In this document: positions 42,041 through 49,081 of the stretch, in pieces | How the letters are laid out: every line of letters begins with the position of its first letter | How positions within the stretch are numbered: position 1 is the stretch's first letter | Source: Mucilaginibacter sabulilitoris | Lineage (GTDB): Bacteria > Bacteroidota > Bacteroidia > Sphingobacteriales > Sphingobacteriaceae | DNA: 64,000 nt | Direction: 5' to 3' | NCBI RefSeq assembly: GCF_034262375.1 | Contig: NZ_CP139558.1 | Coordinates: 7,378,001 to 7,442,000 of the forward strand | Made by a program: the position numbers and the translations under genes | The notes under the pieces: model-generated | Databases searched by the model: none | Told to the model about the DNA's origin: nothing | The model's input: only the letters and a program-made list of their open reading frames with translations

Positions 42041-43291
42041 ATGGCATATTTATTTACTTCAGAATCCGTATCAGAAGGACATCCGGATAAAGTTGCTGAC
42101 CAGATATCAGACGCGCTTATTGATCATTTCTTAGCATTTGACGCCGATTCGAAAGTTGCCTGTGAAACCCTGGTAACTACCGGGCAGGTATTTTTAGCCG
42201 GCGAAGTAAAATCAAAAGCCTATTTAGATGTTCAAAAAATTGCCCGTGAGGTGATTAACAAAATTGGTTACATCAAAGGCGAATATATGTTTGATGGCAG
42301 CTCATGCGGTGTGCTGTCTGCTATTCATGAGCAATCGCCAGATATTAACCAGGGGGTTGACCGCCAGGCCAAAGAAGAGCAGGGCGCGGGCGACCAGGGT
42401 ATGATGTTTGGTTACGCTACTGTTGAAACCGACAATTATATGCCTTTGGCGCTTGATATTGCACATGCGCTGTTAATTGAACTGGCAGCTATCCGTCGCG
42501 AAAATAACGAGATCAAATACCTTCGCCCTGATGCAAAATCACAGGTAACACTGGAATATAGCGATGATAACAAACCTCAGCGCATTGATGCTATTGTAAT
42601 ATCAACCCAACATGACGATTTTGATGATGAAAAAGCCATGCTGGCCAAAATCAGCGAGGACATCATCAGCATCCTTATTCCACGCGTAAAGGCTAAATAT
42701 CCGAAATACGCTCACTTCTTTAATGATCAGATCAAATATCACATTAACCCTACCGGAAAATTTGTTATTGGCGGGCCGCATGGCGATACCGGCTTAACCG
42801 GCCGTAAAATCATTGTAGATACTTATGGTGGCAAAGGCGCACATGGCGGCGGTGCTTTCTCTGGTAAAGACCCATCAAAGGTTGACCGCTCTGCTGCTTA
42901 TGCAACCCGTCACATTGCCAAAAACCTGGTAGCTGCCGGCATTTGCGACGAAGTATTGGTGCAGGTATCATACGCTATTGGTGTAGCCCAGCCGATGGGT
43001 ATTTATGTAAATACTTATGGCACTGCTAAAGTTAACCTGCATGATGGTGAGATAGCTAAAAAAGTAGAGGCCATTTTTAATATGACCCCTTACGCTATTG
43101 AAACCCGCTTTAAACTGCGTAACCCTATTTATAGTGAAACCGCTGCTTATGGTCACTTTGGTAAACCAAGCGAAACCGTTACCAAATCATTCATAGCCCA
43201 TGATGGCAGCGAACTTAAACGCGAGGTTGAACTGTTTACCTGGGAAAAACTGGATTATGTTGATAAAGTAAAACAAGCTTTTGGTTTGTAG
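42041..43291 (+). CDS. metK: S-adenosylmethionine synthase
   Basis: MetK makes S-adenosylmethionine from methionine and ATP. The 416 residues show all family motifs: 'TSESVSEGHPDKVADQISDALID', 'GAGDQGMMFGYA' (ATP loop), 'GGPHGDTGLTGRKIIVDTYGG' and the P-loop-like 'GGGAFSGKDPSKVDRSAAYA'. It is a single gene with its own promoter, riboswitch and terminator. Confidence 0.97.
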   Translation: MAYLFTSESVSEGHPDKVADQISDALIDHFLAFDADSKVACETLVTTGQVFLAGEVKSKAYLDVQKIAREVINKIGYIKGEYMFDGSSCGVLSAIHEQSPDINQGVDRQAKEEQGAGDQGMMFGYATVETDNYMPLALDIAHALLIELAAIRRENNEIKYLRPDAKSQVTLEYSDDNKPQRIDAIVISTQHDDFDDEKAMLAKISEDIISILIPRVKAKYPKYAHFFNDQIKYHINPTGKFVIGGPHGDTGLTGRKIIVDTYGGKGAHGGGAFSGKDPSKVDRSAAYATRHIAKNLVAAGICDEVLVQVSYAIGVAQPMGIYVNTYGTAKVNLHDGEIAKKVEAIFNMTPYAIETRFKLRNPIYSETAAYGHFGKPSETVTKSFIAHDGSELKREVELFTWEKLDYVDKVKQAFGL

Positions 43292-43308
43292 TCAATATTA
43301 TATAATAT

Positions 43309-43341
43309 AAAAAGCGGCGGATGAATATCTGCCGCTTTTTT
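43309..43341 (+). terminator. metK terminator
   Basis: AAAAAGCGGC pairs with GCCGCTTTTT around a 12-base loop that can extend the stem. It lies 17 bases after the stop and ends in a run of six T. Confidence 0.9.
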
Positions 43342-43433
43342 GTTTTGCAACGTTTTTATCTTTCATAACAGGTATTCACATTTTTGAAGTGCGAACCCGC
43401 GAACACTGCGAACACGACACTCTTTACTGCTTA

Positions 43434-43532
43434 TGTCATTGCGAGCGCAGCGTGGCAATCTCATAGGAAAGGCAACTTGCTAAGCAGGACTGACTTGCAT
43501 AATGAGATTGCCACGCTGCGCTCGCAATGACA
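43434..43532. repeat. Long perfect inverted repeat (TGTCATTGCGAG family)
   Basis: Arms of 31 bases (43434-43464 and 43502-43532) are exact reverse complements, beginning TGTCATTGCGAGCGCAGCGT. The loop is 37 bases. It shares its arm ends with the copy in the nuoF-nuoG spacer. Nearby (43385-43420) the word GCGAAC occurs three or four times. It codes for nothing credible. Confidence 0.9.
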
Positions 43533-43601
43533 TGGCTTTTTAAGTTCTTTATCAGACTTTCGAGGTTTTGAAAACTTCGCAAGTCTTTATACAGGCAATA
43601 T

Positions 43602-44846
43602 TTACACCTTACCAAACACCACAATACCGTTATGACCGCCAAAGCCAAAGGTATTGCTCATGGTTAAATTAACCTGATGGTCAATTGCCTCCTTTAAAAC
43701 AATGTTAAGGCTTTGCGGCACTGCCGGGTCTAACGTGGTTGTATTTATGGTAGGCGGAATAACGCTGTCGCGCATGGCCAGTAAACATATAATGGCTTCG
43801 ATAGCGCCTGCAGCTCCGAGCAAGTGCCCGGTCATTGATTTGGTAGCGCCAATTTTGATCTTGTTTTCTTCGCCTTTGGTAAGTGTCAATATGGCCTTAA
43901 GTTCCGAAAGATCACCTACGTGCGTTGAAGTAGCGTGCATGTTCAGGTAATCAACATCGGTAATAGAAACGCCTGCTTCCTGCAAAGCCAGCTGCATCCC
44001 TTTTGATGCGCCTAAACCTTCGGGATGTGTGGCCGTCATGTGATAGGCATCGGCCGTCATGGCCGCTCCCCTAACTTCGCCATAAATATGGGCACCTCTT
44101 TTTACGGCATGTTCATATTCTTCCAGCACCAAAGCTCCCGCACCCTCGCCCATCACAAAACCGTCACGTTCTGTATCAAACGGGCGCGAAGCTCCTTGCG
44201 GATCATCATTACGGGCCGACATAGCTTTCATAGAGCTAAAGCCGCCAAATGATGCCGGGGTAATAGGCGCTTCAGAACCACCTGTAATAATAACTTTTGC
44301 CTTCCCCAGCCTGATGTAGTTAAAAGCATCCATAATAGCTGTATTTGACGTAGCACATGCCGACACGGTAGTATAATTAATACCCATATAACCATTGCGA
44401 ATGGAGATCATTCCGGAAGCCATATTAGTAATAAGTTTAGGCACAAAAAACGGACTAAACCGGGGATGGCCATCGCCAAGGGTATAATCTCTTACCTGTT
44501 CTTCAAAGGTTTCCATACCCCCTTGTCCTGAGCCCCATATTACGCCCACATCAAACGGGTCCATGGCATTTAAATCAAATCCCGAATCTTTGATAGCTTC
44601 GTCAGCAGCAACAAGGGCATACTGGGTAAACGGGTCGGTGCGTTTAATATCCGCCCGGTCTAAAAAATCCGAAACATTAAAATCTTTCAGCTCACAGGCA
44701 AACTGCGTCCTGAACAAGGAGGGATCAAAATGGGTAATGCGTGCAGCACCGCTTTTACCGTCCACAACATTTTGCCAAAAATCTTTTACTTTATTACCCA
44801 GCGGGGTTAACGCGCCCAGGCCTGTTACCACAACTCTTTTTAACAT
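43602..44846 (-). CDS. fabF: 3-oxoacyl-[acyl-carrier-protein] synthase II
   Basis: This 414-residue condensing enzyme of fatty-acid elongation has 'VVVTGLGALTPLGNKVKDFW' at the start, the active-site Cys164 in 'TTVSACATSNTAI', the first His in 'LNMHATSTHVGD', the second in 'KSMTGHLLGAAGAIEAI', and 'NTFGFGGHNGIVVFGKV' at the end. It elongates acyl-ACP with malonyl-ACP. It stands alone here, without acpP or fabH. It is divergent from the SDR gene, and two matched inverted repeats lie in the shared control region. Confidence 0.95.
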   Translation of the reverse strand: MLKRVVVTGLGALTPLGNKVKDFWQNVVDGKSGAARITHFDPSLFRTQFACELKDFNVSDFLDRADIKRTDPFTQYALVAADEAIKDSGFDLNAMDPFDVGVIWGSGQGGMETFEEQVRDYTLGDGHPRFSPFFVPKLITNMASGMISIRNGYMGINYTTVSACATSNTAIMDAFNYIRLGKAKVIITGGSEAPITPASFGGFSSMKAMSARNDDPQGASRPFDTERDGFVMGEGAGALVLEEYEHAVKRGAHIYGEVRGAAMTADAYHMTATHPEGLGASKGMQLALQEAGVSITDVDYLNMHATSTHVGDLSELKAILTLTKGEENKIKIGATKSMTGHLLGAAGAIEAIICLLAMRDSVIPPTINTTTLDPAVPQSLNIVLKEAIDHQVNLTMSNTFGFGGHNGIVVFGKV

Positions 44847-44871
44847 CGTTTTAACTGTTAAATAATTTGCG

Positions 44872-44879
44872 CAAAAGTA
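44872..44879 (-). promoter_or_regulatory. Candidate -7 box of fabF
   Basis: Minus strand TACTTTTG matches TAnnTTTG and lies 25 bases before the ATG, a normal leader length. The inverted repeat 44886-44905 overlaps its upstream side. Confidence 0.5.
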
Positions 44880-44885
44880 ATTATA

Positions 44886-44905
44886 AATATACCACCTGGT
44901 ATATT
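44886..44905. promoter_or_regulatory. Operator-like inverted repeat 1 (AATATACCA-N2-TGGTATATT)
   Basis: Two 9-base arms are exact complements with CC between. It lies just upstream of the fabF -7 box, where a bound protein would block or activate RNA polymerase. The core TACCA-N2-TGGTA recurs at 44963. Confidence 0.6.
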
Positions 44906-44962
44906 CATAATGTAAAATAAGTTCACCTTCAAAAGAAGAAAAAACAACCTCTCATTTTGTTT

Positions 44963-44976
44963 TTACCATTTGGTAA
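44963..44976. promoter_or_regulatory. Operator-like inverted repeat 2 (TTACCA-N2-TGGTAA)
   Basis: Two 6-base arms with TT between carry the same TACCA-N2-TGGTA core as repeat 1. The centre lies 74 bp from that of repeat 1, close to seven helical turns, and about 57 bp before the SDR start. Confidence 0.55.
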
Positions 44977-45026
44977 GTGGATCCGGAATTATTGCACAGA
45001 GCTTTGTGCCATCAAATAATTATATC

Positions 45027-45767
45027 ATGAACACACAAGTTAATAACAGCAAATTGCAAGGTAAAAGAGTTATATTATTAGGGGCCAGTTCGGGCATTGG
45101 CCTGGCTACAGCTAAAGCAGCCGCAGCAGAAGGAGCGAATGTCGTTATAGTATCAAGCAACCAGCAACGTATTGATGAAGCATTAACAACTTTACCCGGC
45201 ACCGCAAAAGGTTACGCGATAGATCTGAGTAATGAGGAAAATATCAAGACCTTTTTTAAAGGTATAGGACAGTTTGACCACCTGGTATACACCGCCGGCG
45301 AAAATCTTAGTTTAATTTACCTTAACGATCTGGAAATGAAAAAAGCGCACAGCTTTTTCAACATACGCTATTGGGGAGCAATTGCTGCCTTAAAATATGG
45401 CGCACCGCATATTAATAAAGGTGGCTCCGTTTCTTTAATGAGCGGTACGGCTAATCATCGCCCTGGGGTCGGATGGCTGCTTGGTGCCAGTATTTGCGGT
45501 GCTATGGATGGTCTTACACGCGCTATGGCTGTTGAGCTTGCTCCAATCAGGGTAAACACTGTTTCGGCCGGGGTAATCAAAACTAATCTTTGGAACAGTA
45601 TTCCTGAAACCGACCGCGAGGGCATGTATCAATCGCTTAGTGATGCCTTACTGCTAAAAAGAGTTGGCGAAGCCGAAGATGTTGCCCTTGCCTTTATCTA
45701 CTTCATGAAACAATCACACGGAACCGGCCAAATACTAACGGTAGACGGCGGCACCTTACTGGTTTAA
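45027..45767 (+). CDS. SDR-family protein without the catalytic Tyr-Lys pair
   Basis: This 246-residue Rossmann protein has the cofactor loop 'LLGASSGIGLATA', 'DHLVYTAGE' and C-terminal 'GTGQILTVDGGTLLV' of classical short-chain dehydrogenases. Where YxxxK is expected the sequence reads GASIC within 'GWLLGASICGAMDGLTRAMA', so the catalytic Tyr and Lys are Gly and Cys. The preceding Ser of 'SLMSGT' remains. I recall a family with this same change, found as a stand-alone SDR. It may bind NAD(P) without classical reduction, or use another mechanism. I choose ATG 45027 (MNTQVNN); the upstream TTG frame overlaps the operator. Confidence 0.85.
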   Translation: MNTQVNNSKLQGKRVILLGASSGIGLATAKAAAAEGANVVIVSSNQQRIDEALTTLPGTAKGYAIDLSNEENIKTFFKGIGQFDHLVYTAGENLSLIYLNDLEMKKAHSFFNIRYWGAIAALKYGAPHINKGGSVSLMSGTANHRPGVGWLLGASICGAMDGLTRAMAVELAPIRVNTVSAGVIKTNLWNSIPETDREGMYQSLSDALLLKRVGEAEDVALAFIYFMKQSHGTGQILTVDGGTLLV

Positions 45768-45781
45768 CCAGCCATCTCTCC

Positions 45782-45814
45782 AGCGAAGGATCTGTCAATA
45801 ATAGATTCTTCGCT
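45782..45814. repeat. Hairpin with AGCGAAGGATCT arms
   Basis: AGCGAAGGATCT (45782-45793) and AGATTCTTCGCT (45803-45814) pair at 11 of 12 positions around nine bases. It follows the SDR stop by 14 bp and may be its 3' end. The sequence resembles short dispersed hairpins found between Bacteroidota genes. Confidence 0.6.
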
Positions 45815-45868
45815 CCTTAGAGCCGCAAAATTGGTATTATCTCTGTATAATTGCCAATAGTACAAAAC

Positions 45869-46357
45869 ATGATGACTATTAGGGAAGCCACTCTCAACGA
45901 CACTAACGGTATCTGGGAAATTTTTGAACAAGTAGTAAAACCAGGTGATACGTACGCTTTTGACCCCGACAGCTCCAGGGATGATATGCTCAAACTATGG
46001 TTTGCGCCAACCATGAGCGTTTACGTTGCCGAAGAGAACAATAAAATACTTGGCACCTATTTTATTAAACCCAACCAGGTTGGCCTGGGGGCGCATATTG
46101 CTAATTGCGGCTACATGGTGCACGCTGAAACCCGTGGCCGGGGATTAGGTAAGCAATTGTGCGAGCACTCTTTAGTTACAGCCCGGGAAAGAGGGTATAA
46201 AGGCATGCAGTTCAATTTTGTGGTAAGCACTAATACAACCGCTGTAAAACTTTGGCAAAATTTAGGCTTTAGCATTATCGGCACCATTCCGGGTGGTTTT
46301 AAACACCGGCAGCTGGGGTATGTTGATGCCTATATTATGTTTCAGGAGATAAATTAA
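45869..46357 (+). CDS. GNAT-family N-acetyltransferase
   Basis: This is a 162-residue cytoplasmic acetyltransferase. The acetyl-CoA loop is 'AETRGRGLGKQLCEHSL' (motif A, R/QxxGxG/A), preceded by the strand 'ILGTYFIKPNQVG', followed by 'FNFVVSTNTTAVKLWQNLGFSIIGTIPGGF', the typical C-terminal motif B. The substrate is unknown. I take ATG 45869 (MMTIREATLND); the longer frame begins with TTG. It converges with the Crp/Fnr gene with two bases between stops. Confidence 0.88.
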   Translation: MMTIREATLNDTNGIWEIFEQVVKPGDTYAFDPDSSRDDMLKLWFAPTMSVYVAEENNKILGTYFIKPNQVGLGAHIANCGYMVHAETRGRGLGKQLCEHSLVTARERGYKGMQFNFVVSTNTTAVKLWQNLGFSIIGTIPGGFKHRQLGYVDAYIMFQEIN

Positions 46358-46359
46358 GC

Positions 46360-46932
46360 TTAGCGGATATTTTTACGGATACGGCTGAGTGATTGCGGAG
46401 TAATACCTAAATAAGACGCGATATCTTTTAGCGGTACCCGCAGCGCTATATCGGGCTGCTGCATAATAAACAACCTATACTGGTTCTCAGCATCCTGGCC
46501 AAGGTAGCTATTGCGTACACGCACCTTTTCAATCAAATGCTGCTGGTTTATACGTTCAATAATCTCCTTTATATAAGGCAGCCGCGCATACAATGCCAGT
46601 AATTTGCTTTTGCTGATCACCATTACTTCGGCATCACAAGCGGCTTGTATGCCCGGCTCTGTAGGGGTCTCGTCGTTAAAGCTTTGCAGTATGGTACATA
46701 TCTGGTTTTCTTTGAAAAAAAAGTGCGTAATATCAATACCCTTTTCGTTAGTGGTTACAATACGCAGCACCCCCTTGCATACAAAAAACAACTCATTACA
46801 AACCCGGTGACCTTTAAACAGGAAATCGCCCTCTTTAAAAACCTTATGCTCAAAATGTGAAGTGATAACGGCCGCATCCTCTGCTGGAATATAACGTAAT
46901 AGCTGCAAGAAGTTAATCAGTGGATTGCTCAT
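46360..46932 (-). CDS. Crp/Fnr-family transcriptional regulator
   Basis: This 190-residue protein has an N-terminal cyclic-nucleotide-binding-like beta-roll ('HKVFKEGDFLFKGHRVCNELFFVCKGVLRIV', 'IDITHFFFKENQICTILQSF') and a C-terminal helix-turn-helix 'VPLKDIASYLGITPQSLSRIRKNI'. No Cys pattern for an Fe-S cluster is present and the cNMP phosphate loop is not clear, so the signal is unknown. It is divergent from an NmrA-like gene across a 534-bp region, a layout common for Crp/Fnr regulators of a nearby SDR-like gene in this phylum. Confidence 0.9.
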   Translation of the reverse strand: MSNPLINFLQLLRYIPAEDAAVITSHFEHKVFKEGDFLFKGHRVCNELFFVCKGVLRIVTTNEKGIDITHFFFKENQICTILQSFNDETPTEPGIQAACDAEVMVISKSKLLALYARLPYIKEIIERINQQHLIEKVRVRNSYLGQDAENQYRLFIMQQPDIALRVPLKDIASYLGITPQSLSRIRKNIR

Positions 46933-46963
46933 GAAAGTAAAATTCCTGGGGTAAAAATATATT

Positions 46964-46971
46964 CAAATATA
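46964..46971 (-). promoter_or_regulatory. Candidate -7 box of the Crp/Fnr gene
   Basis: Minus strand TATATTTG matches TAnnTTTG and lies 31 bases before the ATG. The small frame read across 46913-47107 overlaps it and is therefore unlikely to be a gene. Confidence 0.45.
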
Positions 46972-47466
46972 TCAAAGGTTTTATTTCTCTTTCTTCACCG
47001 TTAATGATCACCGAAAACCGGTGCTTGCCCTGAAGAAATGAACGGATAACATTCATGATATTAGTCTCGGCCCACATATCCCAACGTACTGAATTATTGA
47101 TAACCACCTACATATCAAGTATATAAAATAATATAAAATAAATATAGCGTACAAATAATACCGCCCTGCACCAATTACTATAATCATTAAAAATCGCTAA
47201 AACGCCTGTTGATGACCGGGCGTTTCTCCTAAAAATCAAAAAAGGAAGGTTTTTTCTATAAATATTAATTGTTAAAGACGTTTATATCAAACATATTTTA
47301 CGTATCAATAAGCCATTTAAACTACTGTTAATAAACGTTTTTTTAACACTTATTAACACCTTGTTAACAGTAAATGAATACTCAGGAAAGTTAAAATTGT
47401 ATTTGGATTAATCTTTGCTCTATAGAGAAACAACCACAAACCGAATAAATTTTAATTTACAAAGAT
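46972..47466. other. Divergent control region with one hairpin
   Basis: This AT-rich region lies between the Crp/Fnr and NmrA-like genes. A weak hairpin at 47200-47225 pairs AAACGCC with GGCGTTT. Near 47330-47400 there are runs of T and repeated TTAACA words. A frame on the minus strand (46913-47107) was not accepted. No RNA family was recognised. Confidence 0.55.
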
Positions 47467-48333
47467 ATGGATATTATTATGGGAGCTTCGGGCCGGGTAG
47501 GCTCGGCAATTGTAACTAATCTGATAAAAAAGGGCCGTACCGTAAAAGGTATTGTAAGAAATAATGAAAAAGCAGAGCCGCTCAGGAAACAGGGCGCTGA
47601 TTTTGTCCTTGCCGATGCCTTTAATCTGCCCGCTTTAACCGGGGCAATAAAAGGTGGTACTACACTTTTTATTATAACGCCGGAAACCGGAAAAGGTGAC
47701 GATGTAATAGCCGACACCAAAAAGATTCTTGAAAACATCAGAAAAGCGATAGAGGAGTCGACCATTAAAAAGATTGTTGGCCTGTCATCAATGGGAGCTC
47801 AATATGATAAAGGTACCGGTAACCTGCTGATGTCATACCTGCTCGAACATGAATTTAAAAACACAGAAGTTGAGCAAACGTTTATCAGGCCTGCTTACTA
47901 CTTCAGTAACTGGCTCGCTTATCTTCCGGTTGTTAAAGAATTAGGAACCCTGCCAACATTTTATCCGGTTGATTTGTCGATACCGATGGTATCCCCTATG
48001 GATGTAGCCGAATTTGCCGCAGACATTATAGCCGGTAATGACGGCGAATGTAAAATTTACGAGATATTCGGTCCGGCCGAGTACAGCTCGGTAGATGTTG
48101 CCAATGCCTTTGCTCAAGCGCTTCATATCAGCGTAAAAGCACAGCAGATACCGCGCAATAAATGGGATGATACGCTAAGAAAAATAGGCTTTTCGGATGA
48201 TGCTATTAAGAATTTTATCGCCATGACAGAAGTGGTAATATCCGGCGATGTACATGCTGAAAACAACGGAAAAACCATTGCTTTAAACGGAAAAACAACC
48301 TTGCAGCAATATATCAATCAGGCTGTAAAATAA
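47467..48333 (+). CDS. NmrA-like NAD(P)-binding protein
   Basis: This 288-residue atypical SDR (NmrA/HSCARG type) has the N-terminal dinucleotide loop 'IIMGASGRVGSAIVTNLIKKG', 'VKGIVRNNEKAEPLRKQGADFVLADAFN' and 'IKKIVGLSSMGAQY'. The later part ('TFIRPAYYFSNWLAY', 'PMVSPMDVAEFAADIIAG') is the NmrA-type substrate region. It probably senses or uses NAD(P). It stands opposite the Crp/Fnr regulator, which may control it. A hairpin follows the stop. Confidence 0.88.
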   Translation: MDIIMGASGRVGSAIVTNLIKKGRTVKGIVRNNEKAEPLRKQGADFVLADAFNLPALTGAIKGGTTLFIITPETGKGDDVIADTKKILENIRKAIEESTIKKIVGLSSMGAQYDKGTGNLLMSYLLEHEFKNTEVEQTFIRPAYYFSNWLAYLPVVKELGTLPTFYPVDLSIPMVSPMDVAEFAADIIAGNDGECKIYEIFGPAEYSSVDVANAFAQALHISVKAQQIPRNKWDDTLRKIGFSDDAIKNFIAMTEVVISGDVHAENNGKTIALNGKTTLQQYINQAVK

Positions 48334-48345
48334 AATAGCATTCAA

Positions 48346-48394
48346 AACAAAAAGCAATGAATGTATGCCTAACTGCCTCATTGCTTTCTGTTTA
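48346..48394. terminator. Bidirectional terminator between NmrA-like and LuxR-type genes
   Basis: AAAGCAATGA (48351-48360) pairs with TCATTGCTTT (48378-48387); further bases extend the stem with AACA/TGTT. The two genes converge here, so it can serve both. Confidence 0.7.
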
Positions 48395-48436
48395 ATAATA
48401 CCAGATCAGTTAATAGCAACCCTGAGTTGCAATTTC

Positions 48437-48778
48437 TTATTCATAAAACTTAGGAGCTATAGCCGTTAACAACAGCTCGGCTTTATGTTTATTCAAAATC
48501 TTTTTCCACCAGAACTGAAATTTACGCGGATATACAACCCGTTCTGTAAAATCGGCCTTATGAAGATCTTCCATTGCCAGTAACTTATACATTACTTTAC
48601 GGGAGTGGTCAACTACGGCGTGTGATCGTTCTGTGTACCCCAGTATCCTGTTTATTTCCCGGTTGGTTTTGCCAATAAGGATATATTCAAATATTTGTAA
48701 ATGCAATGTTGAAAAGCCTTTGGTTTTGAGTAACGGCCTGCTTAATGCTAATCTGTCCTGTTTTACCATAACCTTCAT
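48437..48778 (-). CDS. LuxR-type helix-turn-helix protein
   Basis: This 113-residue protein has the central GerE/LuxR DNA-binding helices: 'FSTLHLQIFEYILIGKTNREINRILGYTERSHAVVDHSRKVMYKL', with a 'TNREI...' recognition-region pattern. There is no receiver or PAS domain, so it is an isolated HTH protein. The C-terminal 40 residues are basic and hydrophobic ('KFQFWWKKILNKHKAELLL') and without match. It lies 36 bp downstream of a small membrane protein in the direction of the adhesin operon and may regulate it. Confidence 0.7.
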   Translation of the reverse strand: MKVMVKQDRLALSRPLLKTKGFSTLHLQIFEYILIGKTNREINRILGYTERSHAVVDHSRKVMYKLLAMEDLHKADFTERVVYPRKFQFWWKKILNKHKAELLLTAIAPKFYE

Positions 48779-48814
48779 TTTTAAAATTCCTACATTATTT
48801 TATAGCTCACCCAA

Positions 48815-49045
48815 TTACATCGCAATAAATACAACTGTATAAATTGCAACTACACTGATAACTACATTAAATAAACCTATAATAAATCTGTCTGATTGTT
48901 CAATATCCGACTGGTAATCCGGCACCCTGAATGCCGCGCTGCTTAAATTCACAAGACCAAAGGTGCAGCTGCCCATAGCCAATATCAGTATAATAACCAG
49001 ATAAATATTTGACAATCCGTGCGGATTCCCTACTACTGTATTCAT
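48815..49045 (-). CDS. Small two-helix membrane protein
   Basis: This 76-residue protein has two predicted membrane segments, 'IYLVIILILAMGSCTFGLV' and 'FIIGLFNVVISVVAIYTVVFIAM', joined by a short polar loop ('SSAAFRVPDYQSDIEQSDR'). It lies 36 bp after the OmpA-type gene on the same strand. It is unrecognised; the location suggests a link with the adhesin export system. Confidence 0.6.
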   Translation of the reverse strand: MNTVVGNPHGLSNIYLVIILILAMGSCTFGLVNLSSAAFRVPDYQSDIEQSDRFIIGLFNVVISVVAIYTVVFIAM

Positions 49046-49081
49046 ATGCGTATAAAAAATTAACTCCCGTTATTCTGCTTA

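Noticed and set aside
43436..43648. 70-codon frame across the long palindrome after metK
   Set aside because: Most of it is read through the inverted repeat, and it overlaps the end of fabF in another frame.
44970..45026. Longer N-terminus for the SDR protein
   Set aside because: It needs a TTG start inside operator repeat 2; the ATG at 45027 fits the Rossmann start.
46913..47107. 64-codon minus-strand frame upstream of the Crp/Fnr gene
   Set aside because: It overlaps the Crp/Fnr start and contains its likely -7 box; the translation has no recognisable features.
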